A stretch of DNA of 64,000 nt from Methylorubrum rhodesianum (lineage in GTDB: Bacteria; Pseudomonadota; Alphaproteobacteria; Rhizobiales; Beijerinckiaceae), in the NCBI RefSeq assembly GCF_014199985.1, contig NZ_JACHOS010000018.1:1-64000 (forward strand), written 5' to 3'. Shown one piece after another: positions 39,775-49,130 of the stretch. The notes under the pieces are model-generated. The model was not told where the DNA came from. It worked only from the letters and a program-made list of their open reading frames with translations, and did not search any database. How positions within the stretch are numbered: position 1 is the stretch's first letter; each line of letters opens with the position of its first letter. The translations under genes and the position numbers were made by a program.

Positions 39775-39841
39775 AGTCGTATCCAACCTGATGACATCAG
39801 GTCGGCGTCTCTCATTCCCCGTTGTGACGCGCATTCCTGCG
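39773..39841 (+). repeat. Dispersed intergenic repeat, copy B
   Basis: Contains AGAGTCGTATCCAACCTG, GTCGG, TCTC and TTGTGACGCGCATTCCT in the same order as copy A at 38113-38188, in the same orientation, without the perfect inverted arms. It begins at the stop codon of the secreted-protein gene. The two copies flank ppa and that gene. Confidence 0.6.
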
Positions 39842-39958
39842 ATGCCCGGCTTCCGCTTCGTCGGGATGCGCTCTCGCGCGTCGCCGCCCGCCGTACCCGC
39901 ATCGTCCGAACCGGTGGTGCGGGTGCATCCGTTCGCCGTGCGGCCGGCTCCCGTGCGC

Positions 39959-40465
39959 TCAGGCGAACAGGTAACCGATCTTCGGCAGGCAGATGCCGGA
40001 GACGCGCTCGACCGATTCCGGGCCCGCGACGCCGCCTAAGCCCTCGTAGAAGCTGCAGGCGCGGGGATTGTCGGCGAGCGCCCAGACGCCGATGCGGGTG
40101 AGGCCGCGGTCGATCAGGTCGTTGCGCACCGCCCGGAACAGCCGGGTGCCGAGTCCGAGCCCCTGGAATTCCGGGGCGATGTAGAGTTCGTCGATCTCGC
40201 CGTCCGCCCGCATGATGCGGTCCCGCGCTCGCCCGTAGGCGGCGTAGCCCGCGATCCGCTCGCCGAAGGCGATGACGGCGAGACCGCGCCCGCCAGCGAT
40301 CATGCCGTGCCACGTCTCCGGCCCGCGGCGGGCGAGGAAACGCTCCAGGGCGACCCCTGGAATGATGCCCTGATAGGCCTCGCGCCACGCGGCATCGAAC
40401 ACCGCCGAAAGGCCGGCGGCATCCGCGGCGCGGGCGCGGCGCAAGCTCACCGTGTTCGTCGTCAT
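39959..40465 (-). CDS. GNAT family N-acetyltransferase
   Basis: 168 residues. Motif A is at about 93-109 (ELYIAPEFQGLGLGTRL), and ADNPRACSFYEGLGG follows, so acetyl-CoA binding is well supported. The start is the ATG at 40463-40465, giving MTTNTVSLRRA; a longer frame exists but has no good RBS. The substrate is unknown. It is divergent from the phosphatase gene 152 bases away. Confidence 0.83.
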   Translation of the reverse strand: MTTNTVSLRRARAADAAGLSAVFDAAWREAYQGIIPGVALERFLARRGPETWHGMIAGGRGLAVIAFGERIAGYAAYGRARDRIMRADGEIDELYIAPEFQGLGLGTRLFRAVRNDLIDRGLTRIGVWALADNPRACSFYEGLGGVAGPESVERVSGICLPKIGYLFA

Positions 40466-40616
40466 CGGTTCGTCGTCATCGCGGGCTCCGATCGCCAACA
40501 GGCGCCGTATGATGCTGGCAAAGGGACCGGTTCGGCAACGGTCTGAGACGGTGCGCGTTGTCGCCCGAATCACGGGCTGTTAGAGGAGCGCTCCGACAGG
40601 CCTCTCGCAGCGATCC

Positions 40617-41342
40617 GTGTTCAACCGCTTCCTTCCTCCCGAGACGCGCTACGCGCGGCGCATGGCCCGCATCGCGAAGTTCGAGCGGCCGATCGATGGC
40701 TCCGTCTCCCGGGCGAAGGCCTGGGCGAACATGCTGCTCGTCGATCATGGGATCTTCCGTCTCGCCTACCTCAACCGGCACCGGATCGGCACCGGGCTGG
40801 TCTGGCGCTCGGCCCAGCCGACGCCGCACCAGCTCGCATGGTTCAAGCGCCAGGGCGTGCGAACGATCGTGTCGCTGCGCGGCGGGCGCGAGCACGGCTC
40901 CTGGCCGCTGCAGCGCGAGGCCTGCGAGCGGCAGGGGCTGACCCTGGTCGAGTTCGTGTTGCGCTCCCGCGAGGCGCCCTCCCGCGAGACACTGCTCGCG
41001 GCGCGCGACTTCTTCGCCGGCCTCGAATATCCGGCGGTGATGCATTGCAAATCCGGGGCGGACCGGGCGGGGCTTGCCGCCACCCTGTTCCTGATCCTGC
41101 ACGAGGGCCGGCCGGTGCGGGAGGCGCTGCGTCAGCTCTCGCCGCGCTACGGCCATTTCCGCTTCGCCAAGACCGGCATCTTGGATGCGTTCTTCGCCAC
41201 CTATCTGCGCGAGGGCGAGGCGCGCGGCCAGAGCTTCCTCGATTGGGTCGAGCACAGCTACGACCCGCAGGCGCTGACGCAAAGCTTCCGCGCCGGTTTC
41301 TGGTCCGACATCGTCGTCGACCGCCTGCTGCGGCGCGAATAG
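40617..41342 (+). CDS. Tyrosine/dual-specificity protein phosphatase-like protein
   Basis: 241 residues. The active-site P-loop HCKSGADR is at 143-150, with nucleophile C144 and R150 (C-x5-R), as in DSP-type phosphatases. Upstream the fold shows VRTIVSLRGG, a typical DSP beta strand. No signal peptide. The GTG at 40617 is a weak start; an ATG at 40662 is an alternative. It precedes the WcbI-like gene by 10 bases, so probably one transcription unit. The substrate could be a phosphoprotein or a phosphorylated sugar/lipid. Confidence 0.82.
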   Translation: MFNRFLPPETRYARRMARIAKFERPIDGSVSRAKAWANMLLVDHGIFRLAYLNRHRIGTGLVWRSAQPTPHQLAWFKRQGVRTIVSLRGGREHGSWPLQREACERQGLTLVEFVLRSREAPSRETLLAARDFFAGLEYPAVMHCKSGADRAGLAATLFLILHEGRPVREALRQLSPRYGHFRFAKTGILDAFFATYLREGEARGQSFLDWVEHSYDPQALTQSFRAGFWSDIVVDRLLRRE

Positions 41343-41352
41343 GCCGGCCGCC

Positions 41353-42351
41353 TTGGTCCTCCGGCTTCCGCGGCTGCTCAAGGCCGTATCGCGATCCTGG
41401 GCCGGGCGGCGCGGGTCGGAAGAGGTCGCCCCGAACGGTCCCCGGATCGCGGTGATCGGCAATTGCCAGGCGAAGGGCGTGGCGGAGGCCGTGCGGGTTC
41501 TCGCGCCGGGCGCGCGGGTGCAGCTCGTCCCGATGAGCACGCTGGGCCGGCGCGGGCAGGGCCTCGGCGCCTTCGCGGCCACGCTCGAGCAGTGCGACCA
41601 CGTCTTCTCTCAGCCCTTCCCGACGGGCTTCTTCGCCGAGGGCGGCTCGGAGGCCCTGCGCGAGCGGCTGCCGCGGATGCGGCTCTTCCCTTCGATCGTC
41701 TTCACCGCGTTCCATCCCGACGCGGTCTATGTCGGCGATCTCGCCTCGGTGGCGTGGGTGAAGCTCGTGCCCTCGCCGCTCGGCACCTACCATTCGGCGA
41801 TCACTCTGTTCGGCTACCTCCGGGGCCTGCCGGGAGAGCGGATCCTCAGTCTGTTCCGGGAGGATGTGTTCGCGCGGTTGGGCTATCTCGATGCCTGGGA
41901 TCTCGCCGCGGCGGACCTGATCGCGTCGAGCCGGGCAATCGGCTTCGACCTCTCGGAGGATCTGCTGCGCTGGTCGCGCGGCGGCCAGTTCATGCACAAC
42001 ATCAACCATCCGCGGCTGAACGTGCTCGGCGACATCGCCGCACGGCTGCTGCGCGAGGCCGGGCTCGCGCCGCGACCGGTCGCGGTCGAGGCCTACGCGC
42101 CGGACGCACTCCTCGACGACGCGATCTGGCCGGTCTATCCGCCGGTGGCGACGCTCTACGGCGTGGCGGGCTCGACGGTGTTCAAGCGGCGCCAGCGCCG
42201 GAGCGCTCCGCCCGAGACGCTCGGCCTCGACGCCTTCGTCGCGGAGAGCCTCGCGATCTATCGGACGCAGCCGCGCGAGACCCTGACCTGCCACCGGGTC
42301 GAGCACTGGGCGGGCTCGCCCGAGATCCGATCCCTGTTCGACGCCGCGTGA
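41353..42351 (+). CDS. WcbI-like polysaccharide biosynthesis putative acetyltransferase
   Basis: 332 residues. The motif RIAVIGNCQAKG at 31-42 matches the WcbI/SGNH-like family, in which CoA or acetyl-CoA binds and capsule modification is suggested. Other capsule genes are not nearby. The start is uncertain: a TTG at 41353 lies just after the phosphatase stop, and there is no strong RBS. It is probably translated with the phosphatase. A surface-polysaccharide modification role is inferred only. Confidence 0.72.
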   Translation: MVLRLPRLLKAVSRSWAGRRGSEEVAPNGPRIAVIGNCQAKGVAEAVRVLAPGARVQLVPMSTLGRRGQGLGAFAATLEQCDHVFSQPFPTGFFAEGGSEALRERLPRMRLFPSIVFTAFHPDAVYVGDLASVAWVKLVPSPLGTYHSAITLFGYLRGLPGERILSLFREDVFARLGYLDAWDLAAADLIASSRAIGFDLSEDLLRWSRGGQFMHNINHPRLNVLGDIAARLLREAGLAPRPVAVEAYAPDALLDDAIWPVYPPVATLYGVAGSTVFKRRQRRSAPPETLGLDAFVAESLAIYRTQPRETLTCHRVEHWAGSPEIRSLFDAA

Positions 42352-42427
42352 GGGCGCCGCAGCCGGTTACAGGCTCCCAAAGGACGAGCCCTCCTGTGGC
42401 GGGTCTCAGGGCGGAGCCCCGGAGCGA

Positions 42428-43480
42428 TCACTCCGCCTCGTCCTTCCCTCCGCGCTCGGCGAGGCGGGCGAGGGTCGTCATCTCGCGGAACCATGTCCGC
42501 ACCGGCTTGGCCGGCGTGCCGCCCCAGCGCGAGCCCGGCGGCACGTCGCGGTTGACGTTGGAGGAGCCGGCGATCTGCGAGCCCATGCCGATGCGCAGGT
42601 GGCCGACGACGCCGACCTGTCCGCCGAGCACCACGTAGTCCTCCAGCGTCGTCGAGCCGGAGATGCCGACGCCGGAGACGATCACGCAGTGGCGGCCGAT
42701 CACCACGTTGTGGGCGATCTGTACGAGGTTATCGATCTTGGTGCCTTCGCCGACGACGGTGTCGCGCGAGGCGCCCCGGTCGATCGTCGTGTTGGCGCCG
42801 ATCTCGACATCGTCCTGGATGATGACGCGGCCGACCTGCGGCACCTTGATGTGGCCGCCCGCGCCCATGGCGAAGCCGAACCCGTCCTGTCCGATCCGGG
42901 CGCCGGGATGGACAATGACGCGGTTGCCGACGAGCGCGTGGGTCAGGGTCGCTCCCGCGCCGATGGAGCAGTCGCGGCCGATCCGAACGTTGGGGCCGAT
43001 GACGGCGTTGGGGCCGAGCACCGTGCCGGAACCGATCTCGGCGCCGGGGCCGACCACCGCACCGGGATCGATGCGAACCCCGTCCTCGAGCCGTGCCTGC
43101 GGATGGACATGGGCGCCGGGGGAGATGCCGCTCGCGCCGAACAGCGAGCCGGGCCGCATCGCCTCCTCGTAGAGGCGGGCGAGCAGCCCGGCATAGGCGC
43201 GGTAGGGATCGCGGGTGACGAGGGCGATCGTGCCGGACGGGACCCGCGGGGCGAAGCGCGGCGAGACGAGACAGGCGAGGGCCCGCGTCGTGGCCAGCGC
43301 CTCGCCGTAGCGGGCGTTGTCCATGTAGGCGAGTTCGGTCGGCCCCGCGGTTTCGAGGGGAGCGGCCCCGGTCACCGGCAGCGCCGGGTCGACGCCCTCG
43401 GGCAGCGGCACGCCGCAGGCATCGGCGACGGCGCCGAGGGTCAAGCCGCCTCTCGGCGCGATGAAGACGGGATCTGACAT
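42428..43480 (-). CDS. lpxD: UDP-3-O-(3-hydroxymyristoyl)glucosamine N-acyltransferase
   Basis: Third acylation step of lipid A synthesis. It is 350 residues. The N-terminal UDP-binding domain is followed by a left-handed beta-helix of hexapeptide repeats (about residues 115-320). The catalytic histidine is H257 in QIAHNVVIG. The start ATG at 43478-43480. It follows bamA in the inverted cluster but is separated by a strong terminator-like stem, so it may have its own promoter. fabZ and lpxA, usually next, are missing in this window; the convergent WcbI-like gene lies there instead. Confidence 0.96.
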   Translation of the reverse strand: MSDPVFIAPRGGLTLGAVADACGVPLPEGVDPALPVTGAAPLETAGPTELAYMDNARYGEALATTRALACLVSPRFAPRVPSGTIALVTRDPYRAYAGLLARLYEEAMRPGSLFGASGISPGAHVHPQARLEDGVRIDPGAVVGPGAEIGSGTVLGPNAVIGPNVRIGRDCSIGAGATLTHALVGNRVIVHPGARIGQDGFGFAMGAGGHIKVPQVGRVIIQDDVEIGANTTIDRGASRDTVVGEGTKIDNLVQIAHNVVIGRHCVIVSGVGISGSTTLEDYVVLGGQVGVVGHLRIGMGSQIAGSSNVNRDVPPGSRWGGTPAKPVRTWFREMTTLARLAERGGKDEAE

Positions 43481-43584
43481 GAGGTTCGAGCGGCGCCGGG
43501 CGGGGGAGGGGTTCGAGTGCCGCTATAGCGCTCTTCGTCCGAGGGAACACCCGCCCGGGGGGCGGCGGAGCGGGTCCGACAACG

Positions 43585-43625
43585 CAAAAGAGCCGTGCCT
43601 GACCCCAGCGGGTCAGGCACGGCTC
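43585..43625 (-). terminator. Strong intrinsic terminator after bamA
   Basis: On the minus strand a 16-bp perfect stem (GAGCCGTGCCTGACCC / GGGTCAGGCACGGCTC) with a four-base loop (GCTG) is followed by TTTTGCGTTG. It starts 22 bases after the bamA stop, giving all parts of a Rho-independent terminator. Confidence 0.85.
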
Positions 43626-43647
43626 CCTCAGGCGAGCCTGTCGGGGA

Positions 43648-46212
43648 TCAGAAGCGCGAGCCGCCGGAGAAGCGGAACGCCTGGAGCTGGTCCTTGCCGA
43701 CCTTGCCCAGCGCCGTCTGGACACCCTCGTCCTTGGAGAGGGCGTAGGCGTAGTCGAAGCGGATCGGGCCGAGCGGCGAGTTCCACAGGATCGAGGCACC
43801 GACCGAGGAGCGGATCGTCGGCTTGTCGCGGACGTTCACGCATTCGGGCTCGACCTTGATCGCGTTGGCACCGAAGTTCGTGTAGTTGCAGCCCGATCCC
43901 GGCGCGAAGCCGTTGATGAAGCCGTCGCGGTTGACGTCGAAGTTGCGGCGGCCGTCATAGCCGAACAGCGTACCGGCATCGGCGAAGACCGCGCCCTTCA
44001 GGCCGAGATCCTTCGGCAGACCCCAGATCGGGAACTGAACCTCGACCGTGGCGCCGAAGTAGGTCGTGCCGCCGATGGCGTTGGAGCGGGCATCGGCGAT
44101 GCCGACGTCGCGCGGACCGAGACCGTTCGGAGCGAAGCCGCGGACCAGTGACGGGCCGAGGAAGAACTGGTCGGTGATGCGCAGCGGCTGGTTGTCCAGC
44201 GACGAGATGTGGCCGCCCTGGAGGCGCACGAAGCCGACCACGTCCTCCCAGATTTCCTTGTAGTAACGGGCGTCACCCGTCACGCGGAAGAACTTGGAGT
44301 CGCCGCCGATGCCGGCGATATCGGGTTTCAGCTCGCCGTAGAAGCCGTTCGTGGGCCGCTGCAGGTTGTCGAGGGTCGAGTAGGCCAGGGTGACGCCCGC
44401 GAGCGAGGTCAGCACGTTGCCCTGCTGGCCCTTGAGGGCGATCGAGGCCTCGCCGTCGAACGCGCAGTTCGGGTAGGCCGGAAGACCACCCACGTCGCGC
44501 CCGCTCGCCGGATCGATCGTTCCGGCCGGATTGATGGCGGTGTAGCCGGGGATCGCCACCGAGCAGTCGTTGTAGGGCCGCTTGATGGTGTTCGGGACCC
44601 GCAGCTCGGTGTTGTAGAGCGAGTAGCGGAAGGTGACGCCGAACTCTTCGGTGATCGGCAGGCCGAGGCGGAGCTGGCCGCCGTAGACGGTCGTCTCGTA
44701 GCGCGACCAGCGGGTCAGGTCGGAGTACTTGTAGAAGGCATCGAAGCCGGCGGCGAGGCGGTAGCCGAGGAAGTACGGCTCGGTGAAGGAGAAGTCGATG
44801 CCGCGGGCATACTGGCCGCCCTGCACCGCGAGGCGCACGTACTGGCCGCGGCCGAGGAAGTTCGACTCGGAGACCGAGACCTCGCCGATGATGCCGTCCT
44901 GGGTGGAGTAGCCGCCCGCCACCGAGAACGAACCCGTGGGCTGATCCTCGACGTCGATGTTGACGACCACCCGGTCCGGCGATGAGCCCGGCTCGTTGGA
45001 GAAGCGGACCTTCTTGAAGAAGCCGAGGCCGTTCAGGCGGCGCTCGGCCCGGTCGACCAGCACGCGGTTGTAGGCATCGCCCTCGGTCAGGTCGAGCTCG
45101 CGGCGGATGACGTAGTCGCGGGTACGGGTGTTGCCGCGGATGTTGATGCGCTCGACGTAGACGCGCGGGCCGTCCTCGACCACGAAGCCGAGGGCCACCT
45201 GATGGGTGGCGCGGTCGCGCTGACCGGTCGGCCGCACCTGGGCGAAGGGGTAGCCCTGGCGGTTGACCTCGTTGGTGACGCCGACGAGCGTCTTCTCGAC
45301 ATCCTCGGCGTTGTAGACATCGCCAACCTGGGCGCGGATCTGCCCGTCGAGCGCCTCGCGGTCGATGCCGGGGATACGCGGATCAACGGCCACCGCGCCG
45401 ACGGTGTACTGCTCACCCTCTTCGACGGTGACGGTGATGACCCAGCCGGTCTCGTCGCCGGACTCGACGTAGCGGGCATCGGCGTTGACGACGCGGAAGT
45501 CGGCGTAGCCGTTCTTGAGGTAGTAGCGGCGCACGACGTCGAGGTCGGCGGAGATGCGGTCGGGATCGTAGACGTCGGAGGTCTTGATGAACGAGAGGAA
45601 GTTCATCTCGGAAGACGACATCAGACCCTTGAGGGTCGATTCCGAGTAGGCGCTGTTGCCGACGAAGTTGATGGCGCGGATACCGGTCTTGTCGCCCTCG
45701 TCGATGGTGAAGACGACGTCGGAGCGGCCGGTGGGAAGGTCGACGAGGCGGTAGCTGACCTTGGCGGTGCCGCGGCCCGAACGCTTGTAGACGTCGCGGA
45801 TGCGCTCGACGTCGGCGGCAATCACCGCCGGGCTCAGGGCGCCGCGATCCTTGGTCTCGACGACGCTCTCGAGGGTCGCCTTCTCGATTTTCTTGTTGCC
45901 CTCGAAGAAGACGCGGCCGACCACGCTGTTCTCACGCACGCGCACCACGGTGGTGCCACCGCGGCCGGAGACCTGCACGTCGGAGAAGAGGCCGGTGGCG
46001 AGAAGGTTGCGCCGCGCCTCCTCGGGTGAGCCCGAGGCCGTGCCGGTGACGTAGGAGCGGATCGTGTCGGCGTCGACACGGCGGTTGCCTTCGACGACGA
46101 TCTGCTGCGCCTGTGCGGCCGCGCCGCCGAGGATCACGCTGGCGGCGGTGGCGACCAGAACGATGGCACGCTCCGCCGACTTTCGCCGGCGCTTTCCCGT
46201 CATCGACATCAT
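43648..46212 (-). CDS. bamA: Outer membrane protein assembly factor BamA
   Basis: Central BAM component that folds beta-barrel proteins into the outer membrane. It is 854 residues. A signal peptide leads (cut near AAAQA-QQI, about residue 35), then five POTRA repeats (first one QIVVEGNRRVDADTI), then a 16-strand barrel of the Omp85 family from about residue 440, ending in phenylalanine (SGGSRF). The VRGF-like motif appears as LVRGFAPN. The promoter likely lies in the 350-base gap before it. It sits between rseP and lpxD as is normal. Confidence 0.97.
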   Translation of the reverse strand: MMSMTGKRRRKSAERAIVLVATAASVILGGAAAQAQQIVVEGNRRVDADTIRSYVTGTASGSPEEARRNLLATGLFSDVQVSGRGGTTVVRVRENSVVGRVFFEGNKKIEKATLESVVETKDRGALSPAVIAADVERIRDVYKRSGRGTAKVSYRLVDLPTGRSDVVFTIDEGDKTGIRAINFVGNSAYSESTLKGLMSSSEMNFLSFIKTSDVYDPDRISADLDVVRRYYLKNGYADFRVVNADARYVESGDETGWVITVTVEEGEQYTVGAVAVDPRIPGIDREALDGQIRAQVGDVYNAEDVEKTLVGVTNEVNRQGYPFAQVRPTGQRDRATHQVALGFVVEDGPRVYVERINIRGNTRTRDYVIRRELDLTEGDAYNRVLVDRAERRLNGLGFFKKVRFSNEPGSSPDRVVVNIDVEDQPTGSFSVAGGYSTQDGIIGEVSVSESNFLGRGQYVRLAVQGGQYARGIDFSFTEPYFLGYRLAAGFDAFYKYSDLTRWSRYETTVYGGQLRLGLPITEEFGVTFRYSLYNTELRVPNTIKRPYNDCSVAIPGYTAINPAGTIDPASGRDVGGLPAYPNCAFDGEASIALKGQQGNVLTSLAGVTLAYSTLDNLQRPTNGFYGELKPDIAGIGGDSKFFRVTGDARYYKEIWEDVVGFVRLQGGHISSLDNQPLRITDQFFLGPSLVRGFAPNGLGPRDVGIADARSNAIGGTTYFGATVEVQFPIWGLPKDLGLKGAVFADAGTLFGYDGRRNFDVNRDGFINGFAPGSGCNYTNFGANAIKVEPECVNVRDKPTIRSSVGASILWNSPLGPIRFDYAYALSKDEGVQTALGKVGKDQLQAFRFSGGSRF

Positions 46213-46562
46213 GTAATCGCCCGTCTCTTTTTATCTCAGCACGGGTTCGCACCCGCAGGCAGCCGCCCTTAAGGCTCGCCGCCCTCTGGTCCCAGCCACG
46301 CTTGTATCGGGATTCCCCCACGAAGCAAACGAGAGGGCCGTCCGACATACCGGGATTTTGGGGGGTCGTGGCCTTCGCGCCACTTAACGACGAAGCGCCT
46401 TTACGATCGATCTCAGATTAGCGTGAATAGGGCGTAAATATGGTCGCAGACACGACTTTCCCATTCGTGTCCGGACCACGGTAAGCCGGCCTTCACCGTA
46501 AATGCGAACGGCCCGGCGCATGCGCCGGGCCGTCGATTCGGGTGGGGAAGGGCGCCCGCCTG
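46213..46562. other. Gap between rseP and bamA holding a palindromic terminator
   Basis: 350 bases without a gene. The rseP-side has the perfect palindrome at 46508-46533. The rest is the probable bamA control region; I did not find a clear -35/-10 pair. Confidence 0.5.
46508..46533 (-). terminator. Perfect 26-bp palindrome, probable rseP terminator
   Basis: ACGGCCCGGCGCA and its exact reverse complement, without spacer, 30 bases after the rseP stop. Followed on the minus strand by TTCGCATTTACG. The stem is very strong; the T-run is weak. Confidence 0.6.
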
Positions 46563-47732
46563 TCAGGTGCCGCGCTGGCTCAGCGAGGCGCCCAGATTGA
46601 GGATGTCGTTCCAGGCCGCGAACAGCATCAGCATCAGCACGAAGGCCAGTCCGATGCGGAAGCCGATCTCCTGCGCCCGCTCGCTCAAGGGGCGGCCGCG
46701 CACCGCCTCGAAGGCGTAGAACATCAGGTGTCCGCCATCGAGGAGCGGGATCGGGAACAGGTTGAGGAGTCCGATCGAGACCGATAGCAGCGCGACCAGT
46801 CCGATCAATCCGCCGACGCCGCCGACGCGGGCGACCTCGCCCGAGACCCGGGCGATGCCGATCGGGCCGGAGAGCTGGTCGGCGGATTCACGGCCGGTGA
46901 CGAGCTTGCCGATATAATCGAAGGTGCGCTCGACCACGAAGGCCGTCTCGTGGACGCCGAGCTTCAGCGACTCGAACGGGCCGTAATGCACCAGCTTGGC
47001 CGCGTCGGCCTTCGGGCCGTTGATGCCGAGCCGGCCGAAGCGGTGGCGGCCGAAGGGCGTGCGCTCCTCGATCATGTCGGGCACGGCGGTCAGGGTCTGG
47101 ACCTGGCCGCCGCGATCGACGGCGACCGCCAGCGACGAGCCGGCGGCGGCCGAGACGACGCGCTGCATCTCGTTGAAGGTCTTGACCGGCTCGCCGTTGA
47201 TCGTGCGGATCACGTCGCCGGGCTGGAAGCCCGCCCGCGCGGCGGCGCTGTTCGGCTGCACCGCCTCGACGCGAGCCGGCGTCTCGTAGCGGCCGCTGAA
47301 ATAGATCGCGCCGGCGAAGACGGCGATCGCCAGGATGAAGTTGGCGATGGGGCCGGCGGCGACGATCGCCGCGCGCTTGGCCACCGGCTGGGTCGGGAAG
47401 CTGACTGCCCGCTCATGCGGGCTCATGCGGGCGACCGCCTCCGGATCGGGCACGCTGGCGCCGTTGGCGTCACCCACGAACTTCACGTAGCCGCCGAGCG
47501 GGATCGCCGAGAGCTTCCAGCGGGTGCCCCGCCGGTCGGTGAAGCCGACGACCTCCGGGCCGAAGCCGATGGAGAAGGCGGTCACCCCGACTCCGCACCA
47601 GCGCCCGACGAGGAAGTGACCCATCTCGTGCACGAACACGACGATCGTCAGCACGATCAGGAAGGGGATCACCGCCCCGAAGAAGCCGGCGGCGTTGCCG
47701 CCCATGCCGCTCAAGAATTCCATGGCCATCAT
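46563..47732 (-). CDS. rseP: Site-2 intramembrane metalloprotease RseP
   Basis: Regulated intramembrane protease of the envelope-stress pathway. It is 389 residues. The zinc motif HEMGH is at 35-39, a PDZ domain is in the middle (FQPGDVIRTINGEPV), and the second metal ligand is in FPIPLLDGGHL near the C-terminus. Several membrane spans are visible. Three in-frame ATGs (47732, 47729, 47723) compete; AAGG at 47735-47738 favours 47729 or 47723. Gene order dxr-rseP-bamA is standard. Confidence 0.95.
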   Translation of the reverse strand: MMAMEFLSGMGGNAAGFFGAVIPFLIVLTIVVFVHEMGHFLVGRWCGVGVTAFSIGFGPEVVGFTDRRGTRWKLSAIPLGGYVKFVGDANGASVPDPEAVARMSPHERAVSFPTQPVAKRAAIVAAGPIANFILAIAVFAGAIYFSGRYETPARVEAVQPNSAAARAGFQPGDVIRTINGEPVKTFNEMQRVVSAAAGSSLAVAVDRGGQVQTLTAVPDMIEERTPFGRHRFGRLGINGPKADAAKLVHYGPFESLKLGVHETAFVVERTFDYIGKLVTGRESADQLSGPIGIARVSGEVARVGGVGGLIGLVALLSVSIGLLNLFPIPLLDGGHLMFYAFEAVRGRPLSERAQEIGFRIGLAFVLMLMLFAAWNDILNLGASLSQRGT

Positions 47733-47936
47733 CCTTCAGGCCGCGATACGCGTTGGGAGATCCGTGCACGTCAGGCGCGAATCGGTCTTGACCACCCGCC
47801 CTGGCAGAGCGGGCCCACGGCGGGCAAGTCGCGGATCGTCGCACGCCTCACGTTCGAGCGCGAGATCTAATCGCCCGCGCAACCGCCGGGATCGGGCCGT
47901 CCGTCCCCGACAACACTTCGTAAAGGTTAATTCGCC

Positions 47937-49115
47937 TCAGCCCGCGGCGCGGGCCGCGGGCACGGCCTCCAGGCTCCAGGCGCGCACCCGCGCGTCGATG
48001 GCCAGCGCCTCCTCCACGTCCTGCGGCGCGCGCTGGAATTCGGCGGCGAAATGTTCGACCGCTCGCTCCACCAGTTCGGCGATGCCGTAGAACGGGATCG
48101 CGCCGCGGATGAAGGCGGCCACCGCGATCTCGTTGGCGGCGTTCATCACCGTCGGCGCCGCGCCGCCCTCGCGCAGCGCCGCGCGGGCGACGCGCAGGCA
48201 GGGGAAGCGCGCCTCGTCCGCCGGCTCGAAGGTGAGGCTGCCGGTGGCGGCGAGATCCAGCGGACGGCCGCGGGAGATCTCCAGGCGGTCGCCCAGCCCG
48301 AGGCAGTGGGCGATCGGCACGCGCATGTCGGGCATGGCGAGCCCGGCGGTCACCGCGCCGTCGCGCCACGCGATCAACCCGTGCACGATCGATTGCGGGT
48401 GGACGATCACGTCGAGTCGTGCCGCGTCGATGCCGAAGAGGTGGTGGGCCTCGATCAGCTCCAGCCCCTTGTTCATCAGCGAGGCGGAATCGATGTTGAT
48501 CTTCATGCCCATCGACCAGGTCGGATGGGCGGCGGCCTCGGCCGGGGTCGCGGCGGCGATGCGCTCGCGGGTCCAGGTGCGGAAGGGGCCGCCCGAGGCG
48601 GTCAGCGTCATCTTGGCGATGTCGGCGACGCGGCCGTCGCCCATGGCCTGGGCCAGGGCGTTGTGCTCGGAATCCACCGGCAGGATGCGGGCGCCGTAGC
48701 GTCCGGCGTCGCGCATGAAGGCGTCGCCCGCGCAGACGAGGCTCTCCTTGTTGGCCAGCGCGATGGTGCGCCCGAGCCGGAGCGCCGCGTGCGTGGGCTT
48801 GAGGCCCGCCGCGCCGCTCACCGCGGCGACGACGATGTCGGCCTCGCGGGCGACCGCCTCCAGCACGGCGCTCTCGCCGGCACCGTTCGGGATGCCGGAG
48901 CCCGCCAGCGCCTCGGAGAGCGCCGGGCCGGCGCTCTCGTCGGCGAGCGCGGCGAAATCCGGCTGCATCTCCAGGGCGAGCTTGGCCAGGGCCGCGGCGT
49001 CCCGGCCGCCGACCAGCGCCCCGACCCGGAAGCGGCCCGCATGCTGGGACAGGAGATCCGTGGTCGAGCGGCCGATCGAGCCGGTGGCGCCGAGGACGGT
49101 GACGGTGAGACTCAC
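47937..49115 (-). CDS. dxr: 1-deoxy-D-xylulose 5-phosphate reductoisomerase
   Basis: Second step of the MEP isoprenoid pathway. It is 392 residues. NADPH-binding VTVLGATGSIGRST at the N-terminus, ALANKESLVCAG, PVDSEHNA and the TASGGPFR loop are all present. A GTG start at 49113-49115 follows GGAACTGGA. It lies 15 bases after cdsA and supplies the route to the substrate of UppS. The gap to rseP is about 200 bases. Confidence 0.97.
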   Translation of the reverse strand: MSLTVTVLGATGSIGRSTTDLLSQHAGRFRVGALVGGRDAAALAKLALEMQPDFAALADESAGPALSEALAGSGIPNGAGESAVLEAVAREADIVVAAVSGAAGLKPTHAALRLGRTIALANKESLVCAGDAFMRDAGRYGARILPVDSEHNALAQAMGDGRVADIAKMTLTASGGPFRTWTRERIAAATPAEAAAHPTWSMGMKINIDSASLMNKGLELIEAHHLFGIDAARLDVIVHPQSIVHGLIAWRDGAVTAGLAMPDMRVPIAHCLGLGDRLEISRGRPLDLAATGSLTFEPADEARFPCLRVARAALREGGAAPTVMNAANEIAVAAFIRGAIPFYGIAELVERAVEHFAAEFQRAPQDVEEALAIDARVRAWSLEAVPAARAAG

Positions 49116-49130
49116 GGGATCCAGTTCCGT

